A stretch of DNA of 64,000 nucleotides from positions 13,510,119-13,574,118 of the forward strand of contig NC_049988.1 in NCBI RefSeq assembly GCF_000003815.2. The letters are read 5' to 3'. Below the pieces are notes generated by a model that was not told where the DNA came from, searched no databases, and saw only the letters and a program-made list of their open reading frames with translations. Below, piece by piece: positions 31,601-44,809 of the stretch (position 1 is the first letter of the stretch; each line of letters begins with the position of its first letter). The position numbers and the translations under genes were made by a program. This DNA is from Branchiostoma floridae (taxonomy: Eukaryota > Chordata > Leptocardii > Amphioxiformes > Branchiostomatidae).

Positions 31601-34600
31601 CAAACCTATAGATAGGAGAGGCCCACATTAGAACAACGCATTTCTTCATGTACAAAATGCTGTCTTGAACACCCCTATACTATGGGCATGATGTTCCTTG
31701 ATAATCTTACAAGACCTTCGTGAGACCCCTTCTTGACAACAATGACATCATGTAATGTCCTTAGTAACAACAATCCTCCTACACACCGTCTTGTTGTCGA
31801 TAAGTGTTTCTGCACTGTACTGTCTACCTAACCCGTAACGACCTGCGGAGGGAGGGGTGCACAAGGAAACGCCACGCTTCGCTTCGCTCTTTTCACTCCA
31901 TTTTGTTGTCGGCAGGAGTTGTCGACCTGAACACGTTAGGCTTTACGGTACGTCTTTTCACCTCCTAGAGCAAATACAAGGAATCGCCTTCTGATGAAAA
32001 CAAAAGACACGACTCAAAGAAAGATGTAGCACAAAATGCGTTGCGTTCTAAAAAAAGATGGCCTACTATTTCCAAATTTCTGACAACTGTAAGCCATTTC
32101 TAAGCTTCTGACAATACAGTAGATTTACAACAAATACAACATAACGTTATATGAGTATGGGGACCGCAAATAAGAGACATGGTTTTACTGGGCTTGAGTA
32201 TTGAGTTTTAGATTTCCACAGCACCAATCATATTGTAAAGAAATCACAATAGTTCACAGGTGGCGGACGCGCGTGTGCCATTGAGCGTTGCATTTGTCGG
32301 TTTTCTACGGAAATGAGGGTTTGGGGGGTAATGTTGAGTATTTGCGCACTTGTTATCGGTAAATAAACCAAGGAATGTACACAGTTATGCATGAATCGTG
32401 TCTGCGAATGTCTCGCTACGTTTAACGTGTTTTATACAGGAAGTATCCAGGGTGACATATGATGTCATTGCGGACATGTTGATAGACGAAATGACTTTAC
32501 AAGGCTTCTTTCATGAGCAGAGCGATGTGAGGTCATGTGTTTGAGCAATGACGTGCGTTAGATACCCCAGCAACAGATCTAGAGTTACCATGAATTTGTC
32601 AACGTGTGCAAGTCTGACTATGTATTTATAGAGTCGGCCCAATCCTCAAGAACTTTCGGCACAATCCTCAACAAATTCAATACACTGGGTGTGAACGACG
32701 CCCTTCATAGAAAAAAAACATACCTCCCTTATTTTGGGCGGGGGTCATAAATTTAAAGGCGCGGTCACATGGGTCGTACGTTCGTCGTACTATCTTGATG
32801 CGGTAGGATTTTCAAGCAGGCTGTAACAGAACTAACCACCGACAAGGACCTAAGACAGCCTTTTGTGTTGCAAGACAGTTGTACTCTGAAGGAAACATTC
32901 ATGGTTGTCCTCCCAAAAACGCCTGAAGTTAGCAATCGTACGACGACCGCACGACCTTTGTGACCGTGCCCTGTTTGTGTACATCTCTTGACCGTTTCAA
33001 CAACACCTGTTCAGAAGACCGTGTAGGAACAACCTGTCTTCAAATAACACCTCCGTTAAGAGCGAAAATAAATAAGCAAGTGACTGGTTGTATTTACATT
33101 TAAGGCATCCGACAACATGGCCTGTGCTAGCTGATTTTCATTACGATGTTGCACAAAATAAAAGCACGATGGCGAACACGTGTCAAAACAAAATGTAATT
33201 ATCTTGAGACTTTGCTAATTCGGAAATTCACACGGGAGATTTCCGCTCAGATCTGTTGGGCCTATGAAAATAAGTGTACTAGTATTAGTTTACAGGACAT
33301 GACATACCATGATAGAATGTCGCATTTTACTAAAATAATATCTTTACATAACCTAGAATCCAGTCACTCGTGACTTGGCCTACGTAGCTAGCGTGGGTTC
33401 TCTACGGGGCAGATGGTGCTCTCTGCCGCCGGTGTAATCATCTATACTCTTTAGAATTTTCACACGATAGGACCAAAGAGGTTAAAAAAACCTTCTTAAC
33501 CTCCTTGGTAGGACTTTTCCCAGTGGCAGTTTATAATTAATTAATTGATTGGTTATTCGTGGCTGGCTGGATTACAAGATCTTTTACATAGCTCTTTCTG
33601 CCAACTCAGCTCAGCAGAATAGCACACTTTCAGACCTTTCCGATGCTGCCGTCACACGGCGCGTGTCTGTGGCAATATTTGTTCCTGCTTGTTCTGCAAG
33701 CCGGGGAATGCTTTTCCTTGTTGTCTCACGAGGCCGCTTTGTTAGCGCAGTGTTTACCTGACGGACAGGTGAAAGAACAGAACAAAGCAGGCAGGCGGGA
33801 TGTTATGTCAGCGCAGTCACGCCTCGCAGGCACCGCCCCGCTACATTTCCTCTTACGACGGCACATCTATTTTTGACGCCGCATTACAACAGAAAAATGC
33901 ACATTTTCAACGTTTTCGCTAAGTTCAATTTTAAAGACTTGTCGTGATGACAAACGCTGTGTTTGAAGTATGCTGAACTATGCTGACGGTGTGCGCTAAT
34001 GGGTATGTTGATTTAGACGGACGATGTCTTAGTCTTACCCCAGTAGTACGGAGTGCCTGCAGAGGATATACAAAAATCACACGACCGGGTCACCATTGAT
34101 ACAAAATAACCAATTCATGCTCCTATGCGATTGTACGAGCACCAGGCGTTATCATTTATCACTTGTTATGGACCTTCACACGTTTTCGAGGTTAAAAGAG
34201 AGAGATACACAAGTGACATAAACACATAGCACGAGTGTGCATAATCATTTCTAATGCCAAACTTGGAGCTACTAGTACATGTTGTAGTAACTTACCTGTA
34301 TCATTGAGACCATGTCAGTTTTGATCGCATAGCACAGTTGTAACGTAATATTTTTACCGCCATTATTTTCCCATTTGAAACATGTCCAATTTTTTGGCGA
34401 CGCCTCCGGGGCGGAGAAATTTTTTGTTTACCAGCGCTCATCTCGTCTACCTTTCAGTGCCCACGTGTGCTCCCGCCAGGAGGGGTACCAGCAGCCCTAC
34501 ACCGTATCGGAGCGTGCGTCCAGGACACAGGTCTACTACAGCAGCTGCTGGGTGTTCTTTCAGTGTACCAGAACAAGGTCAGTCTCACAATGATAAGGAA

Positions 34601-37600
34601 AAGCGGAACATGGGTTATTAAGTGCAAAACAGCGAATAGATAAAAGATAACGGATAATATCTGCGTTTCCAAAATCATATACAGTTGCTTGAATAGTTGC
34701 TATTTGGCATATCTTACTACCTGGATGTCTAACTTTCATCAAGGAGGTTTTCATCCACACAACAGTATGTCGCTCTATGAGCGTTAGTGACCTCAAACGG
34801 GGGTATCGTTTCTGTCTGTGTTTGAAATCGCATTTCGAGACCCTTGTCATGGATTGTTATTCTTCGTAAGGAGGCTATGCCCACGCGACAAAAACAATGA
34901 TTACTTTACGGAGGTTTGTGTCCTAGAGATTCTTGTTTTAAGTTTGTTGATGAGAATAGTTTCATCAGGTTGGTGTGTTACTGTTACTTGACTCTTTTTT
35001 TCACACAACCACTGCTTTATATCCGTCGACGTTTTGATGACTGTCTGTCACCTTCTTCAGAGCAATTTCACATTGTCTGTTGTTTCCAGGACAGTGTACT
35101 ATACCCGGTACAAACAGCAGCAGCGCACGGTGTACAGGACTGTGTACGAGTGCTGTACCGGCTGGCAGCAGTCAGGCAACTCCTGCCCAACACGTGAGTT
35201 GGGGAAATTTACAGCATCGTTTCCATATACCTACATTGAGATTTGATCCTAATTTACCAATTTACACGGCTAAACATGAAGGACGGAAGTACTACTACTT
35301 GTATATTTATTATGTATAACGTTATCAAGAGTTAATGCCGCATAAATTTGCAAAAATTGTATCTAACTGGCACTAGAAAAGTAGCTACAGCAGCTAATGG
35401 ACTTTTATCTCACCATCCAGCGATCTGCTCCAGCGCGTGTCAGAACGGCGGGGCCTGCACTGCTCCTGGCGTCTGTACCTGTACTGCAGGTTTCACGGGG
35501 AGCCGCTGTCAGACAGGTGAGTGATGTTAGGTAAATTATTTTACCTTCGCCAAGAAGGTTATGTTTCCGGTGCTGGTTGTCCGTTTATGGATAGCACAAA
35601 CCGAAATGTTATGGATGGATCCTTGTGATGTATGTAGGGGTCGGAAAAACTAAGGTTAATTTCCAAAATTGGCCTCCTAGCGGCAATCTACACTACTGCA
35701 GAATAAGTGGTTTAGGTTTAGGTCACCTACCGGATTTTGTAATTGATCGGACCGACTGTGTATGTTTCAAAATTTGAAAGAGAAAAGATAAAGAAAACAG
35801 CTATGTTTTTTCACTTTCATTTATCATATTCTCAAGTAGACAAAATGCCTTCTACCTGTCTATGCTTGCTCTGCAATGCCGTGAAAAGACATTAGTAAGA
35901 TCTAGTATTGAGATTTTAGTGACGTTGGTCATTTACTTTCACCTGAATTTTTCTTGCTCTTTCTTTCTTGTGAATACGATTTCTTAAATATTCATATTTG
36001 GCAACTGACAGACAAGGACGAGTGCTCCAGTGGAAACGGAGGCTGTGACCAAACCTGTACCAACACCAGGGGAAGTTACACCTGTTCCTGTCGACAAGGC
36101 TTCGTGCTGGACAGCGATGGGCGAGGGTGTTCGGGTGAGAAAGAAAACTGTTTGCCTTGGTAATATAAGTTAGTGTGGGAATTCTTTTTATATTTCAATA
36201 CGTAACGTTAGATATATAAAGAATACTATGGTGAGTGCACTGGCAGCTGGCAAATTTCTAAACCCATTGTTTTTGATAAATTTGTTGCACTGCTGATATC
36301 TGCCACGAGCTTATGTAGTCTATACGATTATCTTAATGTGCCTGTAAAAAGGTTTCAGAATCCTAGCAGTTTTCAGACATAAGTTTTCAGAAATTGTAGT
36401 CAACGTCGCCTTTAAAGCCTTGGTTATGATTTATTCATATTTTTCTGTTTTTTTTTTTTTCTTCTCAGACCATGACGAGTGTGCGGCTAATGACCACGGG
36501 TGCCAGCAGCAGTGTCAGAACTCTCACGGCGGCTACAGCTGCGGCTGTGAGGACGGCTATGAGCTGGCCAGTAACGGGAAGAACTGTAACGGTGAGTAGG
36601 GTTGTTTCACATTTCTTGTACTGCAGAAACTCATTCCAAGAAACGAGAGACTTAAAACTATGCGTATATCCTTCGTAACTAAAACAGATCTACCTCTTGA
36701 AGCGCTCTGGGAAGTAAGGGGAAGTTCAAATATCGTATGCGACAATGTTTATCAAAGAACTCTCAATTATATGGTGTTGGAGATCAGGTAAATACGATTG
36801 CTGTGCTAAGTAAGGGTCCTCTGAGTAGTTACTACATACTTATCATGTCCATTGTGTTAAGTTTGCTTCATGTCCCTAGGTATCACATATGAGATCTAAA
36901 ATTCGTACGCGGTTTGTTCCAGATATCGATGAATGTGCCAGTAACCCGTGTAGTCAGACCTGTACCCAGAATGCACCGGGGCACGGGTACCAGTGTTCCT
37001 GTGGGGACGGCTACATCCTGGGGGACGACGGGACATCCTGCGAACGTGAGTGTCACGTGACCCGTAACTATGACAACAGGTCGGGAATCAGGCTTCCTTG
37101 ATACATGGGAACATGTTAAAGAAAAACTGGCAAAAGTCACCTATTACGTATATGTTTTAGTCAATGAAAAGCTTACGTATACATTTCCAAGTAGTACACG
37201 ATAAGGCAGTTCCACAAAGTAGAAAGTGACTGCACTTCGTAACACCCCACTATTTCAGAGTGTACCGAACACCCCAAACGTTTAGTATGTGCTTTGCTTA
37301 GATAATGGTTTCATTTCTCCTTGCAGCCCAATGCCCACAGGGCTGTGCTAACGGCGGACGCTGCGCCAGCCCGGGCGTGTGTGACTGTGTGGACGGGTTC
37401 GCTGGAGATGCCTGCCAAGAGCGTAAGTACGGTAGTCCGATAGGGACAATCGTCAAACCACGCGTAATGTAACATCATGATCATATCTCTATTTTGCCGT
37501 ATCTAAGAATTCTCAACATAGTAATACATCAGCACAAATGATGAAACAGGGATTAAGCGCGACACAATGATCTATTCGTTAGGGCTGATAGACTTCATTC

Positions 37601-40600
37601 ATCAGACTAACAATACGCGCACACAGAAAACCTTAAAAGAGCCTCTTACATTATTGCTGTATCTTTTATTCTTTCCCTGACAGCTGTGTGCGCCCCTCCA
37701 TGTGAGAATGGCGGAGTCTGCGATGCCCCGGATGTCTGCTTCTGTCAGCCCGGCTTCAACGGAGATCGGTGTGAGAATGGTAAAGCTGCAAAACCATTTT
37801 CTTACATGTGCTTACATCACATCTTATTCACTAAATCTTGTTTGAGTTTATGGTATGAAGGGTGTAACAAGAATGAAAGGTGACCGACTACGATACGCGT
37901 TTTTTTTACAGATATTGACGAATGTGCGGTCGGCAATGGTGGATGCGCACACGAATGTGTCAACGAACTGGGCTCCTACCATTGTGAATGCCGGGACGGC
38001 TGGGTCCTGGACGGCAACGGCAGAGGCTGCTCAGGTAAAATTCTTCATCACTTTTCTTTAAACATTGGAAGTAACGTTTTTTGTATTCTATATCGAAGTA
38101 AATATTATGTCAATGTGTCTCTGATTATCTCTCATTTTCATAGTACAATGCTTAACTTTCTTCCAACACCAAGGCATATAGAAATCGGATGGTACCCAGG
38201 CAAAGAAAGTTAAGCATTGTACTAGGATTACTACCAACACAGATGAGCTGCCATTATAAACAGTATCTCATTTTCAATCACGCCCCCATGCAGATCATGA
38301 CGAATGTGCAACCAACAGCCACGGCTGTGACTTGTGTGAGAACATGGCGGGAAGCTACAGGTGTTACTGTGAGGATGGATACCTGTTGGCCGACGATGGC
38401 AAGAAGTGTGTTGGTGAGTGCTTACACAAAATTATATTTCAATTCACAAAACTATATCTTACTTTTGTTGACTGGCTCGCTAAATCCTCGCTGTTTCCTT
38501 TGTTTTACTAGTAGATTGAGTGATTTTGACTGGTATTTAGGTGATCGAATTTATAAGATTCCTGTGTGCTCATTTTTGTCGGTCTACATGTACTTTGTAT
38601 CTACATCTAGGACATGTACGAACGATATCCAAACACACACGTATTTGGATTGAACAGTTACATTTTGATAAAGTTGTTCTTAACATTGACTTATAATGTT
38701 GACGCATCTATAGATATCAATGAGTGCGAAGGCGACAATGGTTGTGAAGAGATCTGTATGAACACCAACGGTAGCTACGCATGCGCGTGTCTGCCTGGGT
38801 TCTATCTGGATGGAAACGGTTTCAACTGTCTCGGTAAGACTGTTTTTCGTCATTCAGTTTTAATGCCTAAAATTAGAATTGGTTTCCCATATACGCATGG
38901 TCGTTCTCAACACTATCTCTTTTGGTTTACTACTTTCGAACATCTGATGTTTTTCCAAACACATAAAACAATATTTATCGATACTTAACAGGTGAATTCA
39001 GCTCAATGACCACTACTCAAGCTATATTTAGAATAAAGTAAAAAATTCTCAAATTCAGCGTGTTAAGATTTCATCCGTGAACACTCCACGCCAAACAACT
39101 CATCCCCTCACAGTAGCCCAGTATGTCAAATGTCCAAAAAGTCCAATTCAAAAACAATTTAAACGGCAGATTGATTATACAACCATTTTGAATGGGATGA
39201 CGTCAGTTTGATGACTAATCAGGCACAGAAATTGGCCCAAAATGCTGTTTTGGATCAAATAGGAACGTCTAAACCCTGCAACGTTTTATCATTTTAAGAT
39301 ATAAATTAAATGTATATTACACCTAAATTTCCCCCAGACAAGGGCTTTTACAAGTTATAGACTAAAAATCTGTCCTCATGCGTATATTAGTGACATTTGC
39401 CCTTGAAATATTGCATCCGTTCCCTTTTACTCTCGCGTAGCCTCGCGAGATCTAACATGCTGTTCCATTTGCAGACCATGACGAGTGCGCGACCCACGAC
39501 CACGGGTGCCAGCACCAGTGTGTGAACGCCCGCGGGTTTTACAGCTGTGAGTGTCACGATGGCTTCCTGCTCCAGGACGACCTCAGGTCTTGTGTTGGTG
39601 AGTATAACCGGTACTAAAGATACGTATGTTTGCTAAAGGATGAGCAAGCGTTTGAATATCCTTGACGACCTCAGGTCAGGTCTTCTGTAGATGAGTAAAA
39701 ATCGTATTGACAATACCTCTGTTGAAGGAATCTACACAGCGCCATAAAATCTTGGATAACAGCGATATTCCTTACCTCAGGTCTTGAGTAGGTAACAAAA
39801 ATGGCAAAACAATACGTCTGTTTGCTAAAGGATGAACGAGCGTTTGAAGAGTCAAAGCGTTTGAAATATTTGACAACAGCGATATTTGATACTAAGCATG
39901 CAACGCCAGGTTGAACTTCAAACTGATGGTTGAACTTCATTCTTGTTGTATCTTCACTACGTGACGGCACATCAGAATTTCTACTTTTGTTCAGGTAATT
40001 AGTGCCCCCGAACTGCTGACATTTCCAAAGTCACGTTCTAATATATCAGATGTTAACCAACCTGCATGGCGAATCTCTCAAACAAAAGCCGCCTGACTGA
40101 AGCTTAAGATAAACTTGGGGTCTGAAGCTTAAGTTTAACTCATTTGACATTTGATGACCTGCAAATACTGATTATAGCCACGCATGTCTGAAAGTTAAGT
40201 TCTTCAAACACAAACACAATCTTCTCACCTGTTGACGTCTTGACAGCTGTAAGCTACCTTTTCGGTCAGTTCAGTTCGGGCCTCGTGGATACAAAGTGAA
40301 CTACAAAAGACGAACTTATATGTAATTTTGTAGTTGTGATCATGCTGTTCTGTAGTATCTATGCCTGCTACTGCCAGCAAGAACACAGACTCAAACGTGC
40401 CTGGGGTTATAATATAAAAATGACTAACCAACCTGATGAAACCAAACAAGTTTGTCTGTTTAACGTTTTACAGACATTGACGAGTGCGCTGCAGAGGAGC
40501 CCCCGTGTGAGCAGATCTGTGAGAACTCGGAGGGAGGGTACCAGTGTCTGTGTGAGGAAGGGTACCAGTTGAACCCTGAAGAGCCTGGAGGACTGTGCGA

Positions 40601-40839
40601 ACGTACGTTATTTGAACATACTTTATAATTATCAAACATAATTCTTTATCATACTTGGTTTGTGACTCCGCAGTAGCCATATTGCCAATTGATCTGATCG
40701 TGTCCGAAGTTGACTTTTGTTGAGCGAAAGACATATTATCAAGCGTACTGATTGGAGTGTGTGCTTAACATGCATTGTATATGTTACTTGTCATACATTG
40801 TACCTGATGCAATCGTCGTGCAATAAACTTGACTTGGCT

Positions 40840-40912
<73 letters not shown>

Positions 40913-42689
40913 GTGGCCAAAGACATTACTACCATCAAAATAACAACTGTTCTAGGTTGCCTTAAGCTTCTTTTTAGCATTAGTTTAATTTTTTTGTTCT
41001 CATGCGATAATCTGTTTCTTCTTTAATTGTTGTTCAGAAATTTTTGTCAATCCTCTATTTTATTCTTTTGTAGCTGTCTGTGATCCCCCTTGCGCCGCGG
41101 GAGGGAATTGCGCCGCTCCCGATACGTGCAAATGCTCTCCAGGTTTCGCCGGGACCTACTGCGAAATCGGTGAGTATTGTAGACACATATGTATATTTGT
41201 CGTCCCTCGTTTAGTCATCATCGTCAAACACATTGCTTTTACTGCACATTTTCACAATTGTCAAAAGAGCCAAACATGTCATTGCTACTATGAAAGTTTA
41301 GGTTTATACTGTGCCTTTGAACGGCGGCTAGCTATACGTTAAATGTCAAATGAACACATGCACATCTATCTGTTAACAGACATCAAGGCAAGGCTTCGTC
41401 AATCTGGAGACCACTGGACCAAGAACTCCACCGGCTGCCAGTGTTACTATGACTACTCCCGGTTTGACTGTCCTTGCTGCGTGCCTGGTGGCTGCCAGTG
41501 CACCAATGTAAACCATTATTCCTATATAATTATTTTTCCATTTTACATACCAAAGTCATCAACTGAGGTACAAACTGCTCATAGCCTGGGCTAATGACGC
41601 TGGGCCCCAAGGAAAGCATGGATCTTTAATCATCATGGAAGCTCATCTGTGTTGGTAGTAATCAAAGTACAATGCTTAACTTTCTTCCAACACAAAAGTA
41701 TTCACGGTCTACTGTCACCTTCTTCAGGATCAATACTGATGACCGATCACTTCAGAACGTAAACTCGCGAGAGTTACAGACACGTGATCTTATTAACACG
41801 TGATCTTGCGGATACCTGACGTTAGCAAAAGTATAAGTCTTTGTTTTCCATTCTGCAGGAGCACCCTGACCAATGCGTGCAGTGTGGGTACGGGCACACA
41901 TGTGGACTTCTGGACTTAAGTAAGTTGCTGCTTGCCTATCTATCTATGCCTATTTGCTTGGTTATTTATTTATTGTTTCCCTGTTTGAAACGCACAGTTG
42001 TGGTAGCTTACACGAATACTGACTGTACGTTGTAAAACGTCCTAAACTTGCAGCTGGGGTTGACGCCTGGACACTGAAGGAGACCGGATGTCAGTGTCCC
42101 AGAGACAACAACATCAACCTGACCTGTCCCTGCTGCCAGAACCGGGGCTGCCCCTGCACCAGCGTGCCCGGCCGCTGTACACAGTGTGGACGGGAGGCCT
42201 TCTGTGAGGGAGGTTAGGAAACAGTTTTCGTGTCTTCAAAAATCAGAAGTAGCTGCAGTAGTAAGAAAAGCCGCCATGGGACCAAGAATCAACCTAGATC
42301 TTCGTCTTCCTAAGACCTACCCATACAACAAATATCATCACAATATTTAAGTTTCTCAAGTTAAGCTAACCAGAAATATCTTGAAACAGAAACAGACACA
42401 CAGGCATATCAAAAACGATGCCTCTATTTTTCATACAGGCAATAGTACATGCTGTATGGGGGTTGCCTTGATTACAACATACAACAAGGAGAGATATCTG
42501 GGCTCTGATATCTATGATTTCTATCGCCTCATTGCAGTTTGGGCTCATTTTTCAGCAATCAAATAACGTTTATCAAATACCTTTAAGCACTTGTCCAAGT
42601 GCCTTTTAAGCACTTGTAGGATAGATTTGGCTAGCTGCTCAATTTTTTTAATACTTTAATACGAATTTTTTTCAGATGGCCCCGAATAG
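28684..42689 (+). CDS. EMI/EGF extracellular protein 2 (MEGF6-like), 19 exons, intact
   Basis: Exon 1 (28684-28769) encodes a signal peptide, [14 protein letters not shown]. Exons 2-3 encode an EMI domain, 4-15 twelve EGF domains, 16-18 the double ten-cysteine module, and exon 19 (42676-42689) ends DGPE then TAG. All exon lengths and phases join without a break, about 680 residues. It is the tandem duplicate of the gene at 15885-26318, about 16.5 kb downstream of it, with matching intron positions. Expected location is extracellular; EMI domains commonly mediate multimerisation. As in gene 1, the donor of exon 18 (GTTAGG) is weak, and reading through it gives TAG at once, so exon 19 could be 3' UTR. 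Intron 1 (5.7 kb) is enlarged by transposon and SINE insertions. Confidence 0.9.
28846..29040 (+). mobile_element. Degenerate tRNA-derived SINE
   Basis: Body sequence CTCAGGTGAACATGAGTACC with GCTAGGGACGTCC parallels the SINE at 9978 (CTCAGGTGAAAATGAGTACC, GCTAGGGCCGTCC). The head (GTCGTGTGGTTAGGG) has a recognisable but decayed A box. Lies in intron 1 of EMI/EGF gene 2. Confidence 0.6.
29889..29992. repeat. (CT)n microsatellite
   Basis: Interrupted CT/TCTC tract in intron 1 of EMI/EGF gene 2. Confidence 0.85.
30170..31425. repeat. Duplicated intronic segments and element fragment
   Basis: 30170-30360 matches 9720-9930 and 17090-17290. 30620-30760 and 31265-31420 are two diverged copies of a segment also found at 7670-7800 and 17389-17520 (ATGTTTAC...TTCTAC...ATACATAT...AACACCCA). 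Between them, 30846-31090 is a left-end fragment of the ACCTCCATGAAA element with a (TG)n tract at 30870-30945. These show how intron 1 of gene 2 grew. Confidence 0.6.
31430..34457. other. Rest of intron 1 of EMI/EGF gene 2
   Basis: No exon with convincing splice sites seen. Contains a MITE at 32759-32970. Confidence 0.45.
32759..32970. mobile_element. Palindromic MITE family Q, copy 1
   Basis: Left end GGCGCGGTCACATGGGTCGT, right end ACGACCTTTGTGACCGTGCC: imperfect inverted repeats, followed inward by CGTCGTAC and GTACGACG. The inner string TTTTCAAGCAGGCTGTAACA matches, inverted, the element at 44428-44603. Confidence 0.75.
34458..35193 (+). other. EMI domain of EMI/EGF protein 2 (exons 2-3)
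   Basis: Exons 34458-34577 and 35090-35193. Exon 2 begins [20 protein letters not shown] and ends [15 protein letters not shown], with the expected central Cys. Exon 3 carries [14 protein letters not shown], the EMI C-terminal signature. Confidence 0.88.
38142..38250. mobile_element. Short hairpin MITE family R, copy 1
   Basis: AGTACAATGCTTAACTTTCTT (38142-38162) is inverted at 38203-38223 (AAGAAAGTTAAGCATTGTACT). The flank CTACCAACACAGATGAGCT is found inverted at 41640-41660, so the second copy is in the opposite orientation. Confidence 0.7.
40841..40915. repeat. (GTGTAT)n microsatellite
   Basis: About 12 hexamer copies in the intron before the last EGF exon of gene 2. Confidence 0.95.
41380..42212 (+). 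other. C-terminal double ten-cysteine module of EMI/EGF protein 2
   Basis: Exons 41380-41507, 41859-41919 and 42054-42212. Cysteine spacing is the same as in protein 1. The second repeat is almost unchanged, [18 protein letters not shown] then [11 protein letters not shown]. Near-identity of this module between paralogues suggests it is functionally constrained or recently converted. Confidence 0.75.
41627..41697. mobile_element. Short hairpin MITE family R, copy 2 (opposite orientation)
   Basis: AGCTCATCTGTGTTGGTAGT followed by AGTACAATGCTTAACTTTCTT, the inverted arrangement of 38142-38250, in an intron of the same gene. Confidence 0.6.
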
Positions 42690-43695
42690 GACTGCTAGGA
42701 CTGAACACCCAGGACCTTTGGATCATATGAACGTCGTGACATCAGACTGGTGACCTTGAAGTAGAATAGCTTTACCCTAACCAAGAACAGTGTGATTATT
42801 GCGTGCACAGAAAGTACGACCCTTCACGTGTCAGGAACGTTTCGCAATATATATTTTTGCAATGAATATAGTAATTCTTCTAGTGTATCTACATCTGTAC
42901 ATAGATACAGATTATCTTTAGTGTTGGATTCTTTAAAAGTCATGGACAGACATTTGTGTGTTGTCATTCACAAGTTTGGGAATTCTAGATGAAATTGCAG
43001 TAACTTAGTACTATGATAATTCTGTTTCCCACTCGTTCTAATCTATTTTCAATCTTATTGTTCAACTTACTAACATTGTCTCTGAAATTCTTTGACATTA
43101 ACCATCTTTCAGTAGCAACTAAAGGGGGGCATACATTTTGTTACTTCATTATATTTTTTTCATTCTGACCATGTCAAACTGGTTTCTACCATGTATCTTA
43201 ACTGAACTCTGAGTTTCTATCTGGGTATTGTGCAAGAAGTTTATCATTATATCGAGTTACTACCATAGCCAAGAAGTTATATCATTGATATCGTCTTAAA
43301 GCTATATAACATGATCATAGACAGAATATATTTTCCTCTGCATTCGGTATTCTACAAATTTTGGACAGAATTCTGTCAGAAAACTATGATAGTTTGACAG
43401 TTTGAAAACTTTTAGCACTGACTTTGTAACAGTAAATTTTTAATAACATTCTGAGCTGATCGAGAAAAGTTATCAGTAAATGAACATCCGAATTTTTTAC
43501 CAAAAATATGAAAGAAGTTGATTGAAAAATTTGGGGGTCATGTTCTACAGCTTTAAGTATTGCACGTGTGTTATAAAATGGAGGGTGGCCTTGCTGCACC
43601 TTGTATGTACTTCATGTTGTATAACGCTATCTAATGTAGACAAAATCTATTTTCACTTCGTAAGAAACTTATGACCATGCAAGAGTGTTCTACAA

Positions 43696-43701
43696 AATAA
43701 A
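43696..43701 (+). terminator. Candidate polyadenylation signal of EMI/EGF gene 2
   Basis: AATAAA about 1 kb after the stop codon, at the end of the region conserved with the 3' flank of gene 1. The hexamer is absent from the aligned position in gene 1. Confidence 0.45.
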
Positions 43702-44427
43702 ACGTATTTTCATATTGATTTTTGAATATATTTTGATACCATAAACATTAATTAAGCTAATTAATTGATTGATTGATCAATTGATTGAATAATTGGCCAG
43801 TAAAAGTGTAAAAGCGCCATAGTCTTTGAGGCATATAGGCACTGGGACTTTATACACCGTGTCTACAACACGTCAATGATTGATAGAATGGTATGTCAAA
43901 TATTCTTGTGATTTTCTGGACTTGCATGGCCAGGGTAACCCGCTTCGCTTTAATAAACATATTGATCTCCTTCACATGTTTTACTGGAGTTTTGTGATTT
44001 CCATTCAATATGTTAAGTACGAAGAAACTGAAGTACATTTATCCATTACAATAGGTAAGGTTGGCATGCATTCATTGCAACTTTGACCAGTGAAATTACC
44101 CTGATGGTGATAGAAACCCGCTGTGTACGCACTGTTTAGGAAATAAATCTTGTCCTCGCACTGTGGTGGTTACATGGCCAATAAACTATGTGTCCATTCA
44201 GGGTTGCTTACAGAAAAGAGAACAATACATTCCTCGGGGTACAGTGGGTCTACATAAAGAAGAGATGTTAGGCTTCGGTGGATGTCACGCTAACGCTTGA
44301 GTTTGCTATTTACTCACTACGGTTGAACGAAGTTGCCCTTCGTTTACTAAATGGGACAGGGACGACTAGTTTCTGTAAATTCGGCTTACACGTCAACGGA
44401 TAGCTGTCAGACCTTGACAACCATTCA

Positions 44428-44603
44428 GGGTCCAGTCACATTCGTCGTGCGACCGTCGTACGATCGCAAACCAGCGACATTTTCTAGATAGTCTTGCATA
44501 TACTAGTATCCAGCAAAAGTCAGCATTCTTATAGCGAGAAAATGTTGTCTGAGATCCTTGTCGGTGGTTGGTTCTGTCACAGCCTACTTGAAAATTCTTC
44601 AAC
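44428..44603. mobile_element. Palindromic MITE family Q, copy 2 (truncated, inverted)
   Basis: Begins TCCAGTCACATTCGTCGTGC. Inner sequence CCTTGTCGGTGGTTGGTTCT then CACAGCCTACTTGAAAATTC is the reverse complement of part of 32759-32970. The right end is cut by a family P MITE. Confidence 0.65.
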
Positions 44604-44809
44604 ATCAACTACGTCACATTTCCAAACCGGGGCCCGACCGGGCAGTTTTCCGGAATGAAAAATATGTTATGAAAGATGTCAAGCTACACAAAACGTAAAT
44701 AGAATAGCCGTGGGCATTATTCACGTATATTTTTTCGTATATATTTTTCTTTTTCGTTTCCACAAACAGCCCGACCGGCCCCAGTTTGGAAATGTGACGT
44801 TAGCCTAAG
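44604..44809. mobile_element. Palindromic MITE family P, copy 4
   Basis: Left end CTACGTCACATTTCCAAACC, right end TTTGGAAATGTGACGTTAGC. Probably inserted into the family Q element on its left. Confidence 0.8.

Larger units (their letters stand above)
35421..41169 (+). other. Twelve EGF-like domain exons of EMI/EGF protein 2
   Basis: Exons: 35421-35516, 36012-36134, 36469-36591, 36923-37045, 37327-37422, 37684-37779, 37912-38034, 38294-38413, 38714-38833, 39475-39597, 40474-40602, 41074-41169. The order of calcium-binding (DKDEC, DHDEC, DIDEC, DINEC) and short EGFs is the same as in protein 1. The eleventh EGF exon is one codon longer here (PGGLC against PGLC). The sixth (37684-37779) keeps the four-C run missing from gene 1. 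Confidence 0.9.

Noticed and set aside
31860-34400. Extra gene in the large intron 1 of EMI/EGF gene 2
   Set aside because: Only short ORFs without splice-site-supported conserved blocks; contents are MITEs and anonymous sequence.
40717-40965. 82-codon ORF with (VC)n
   Set aside because: Translation of the GTGTAT microsatellite.
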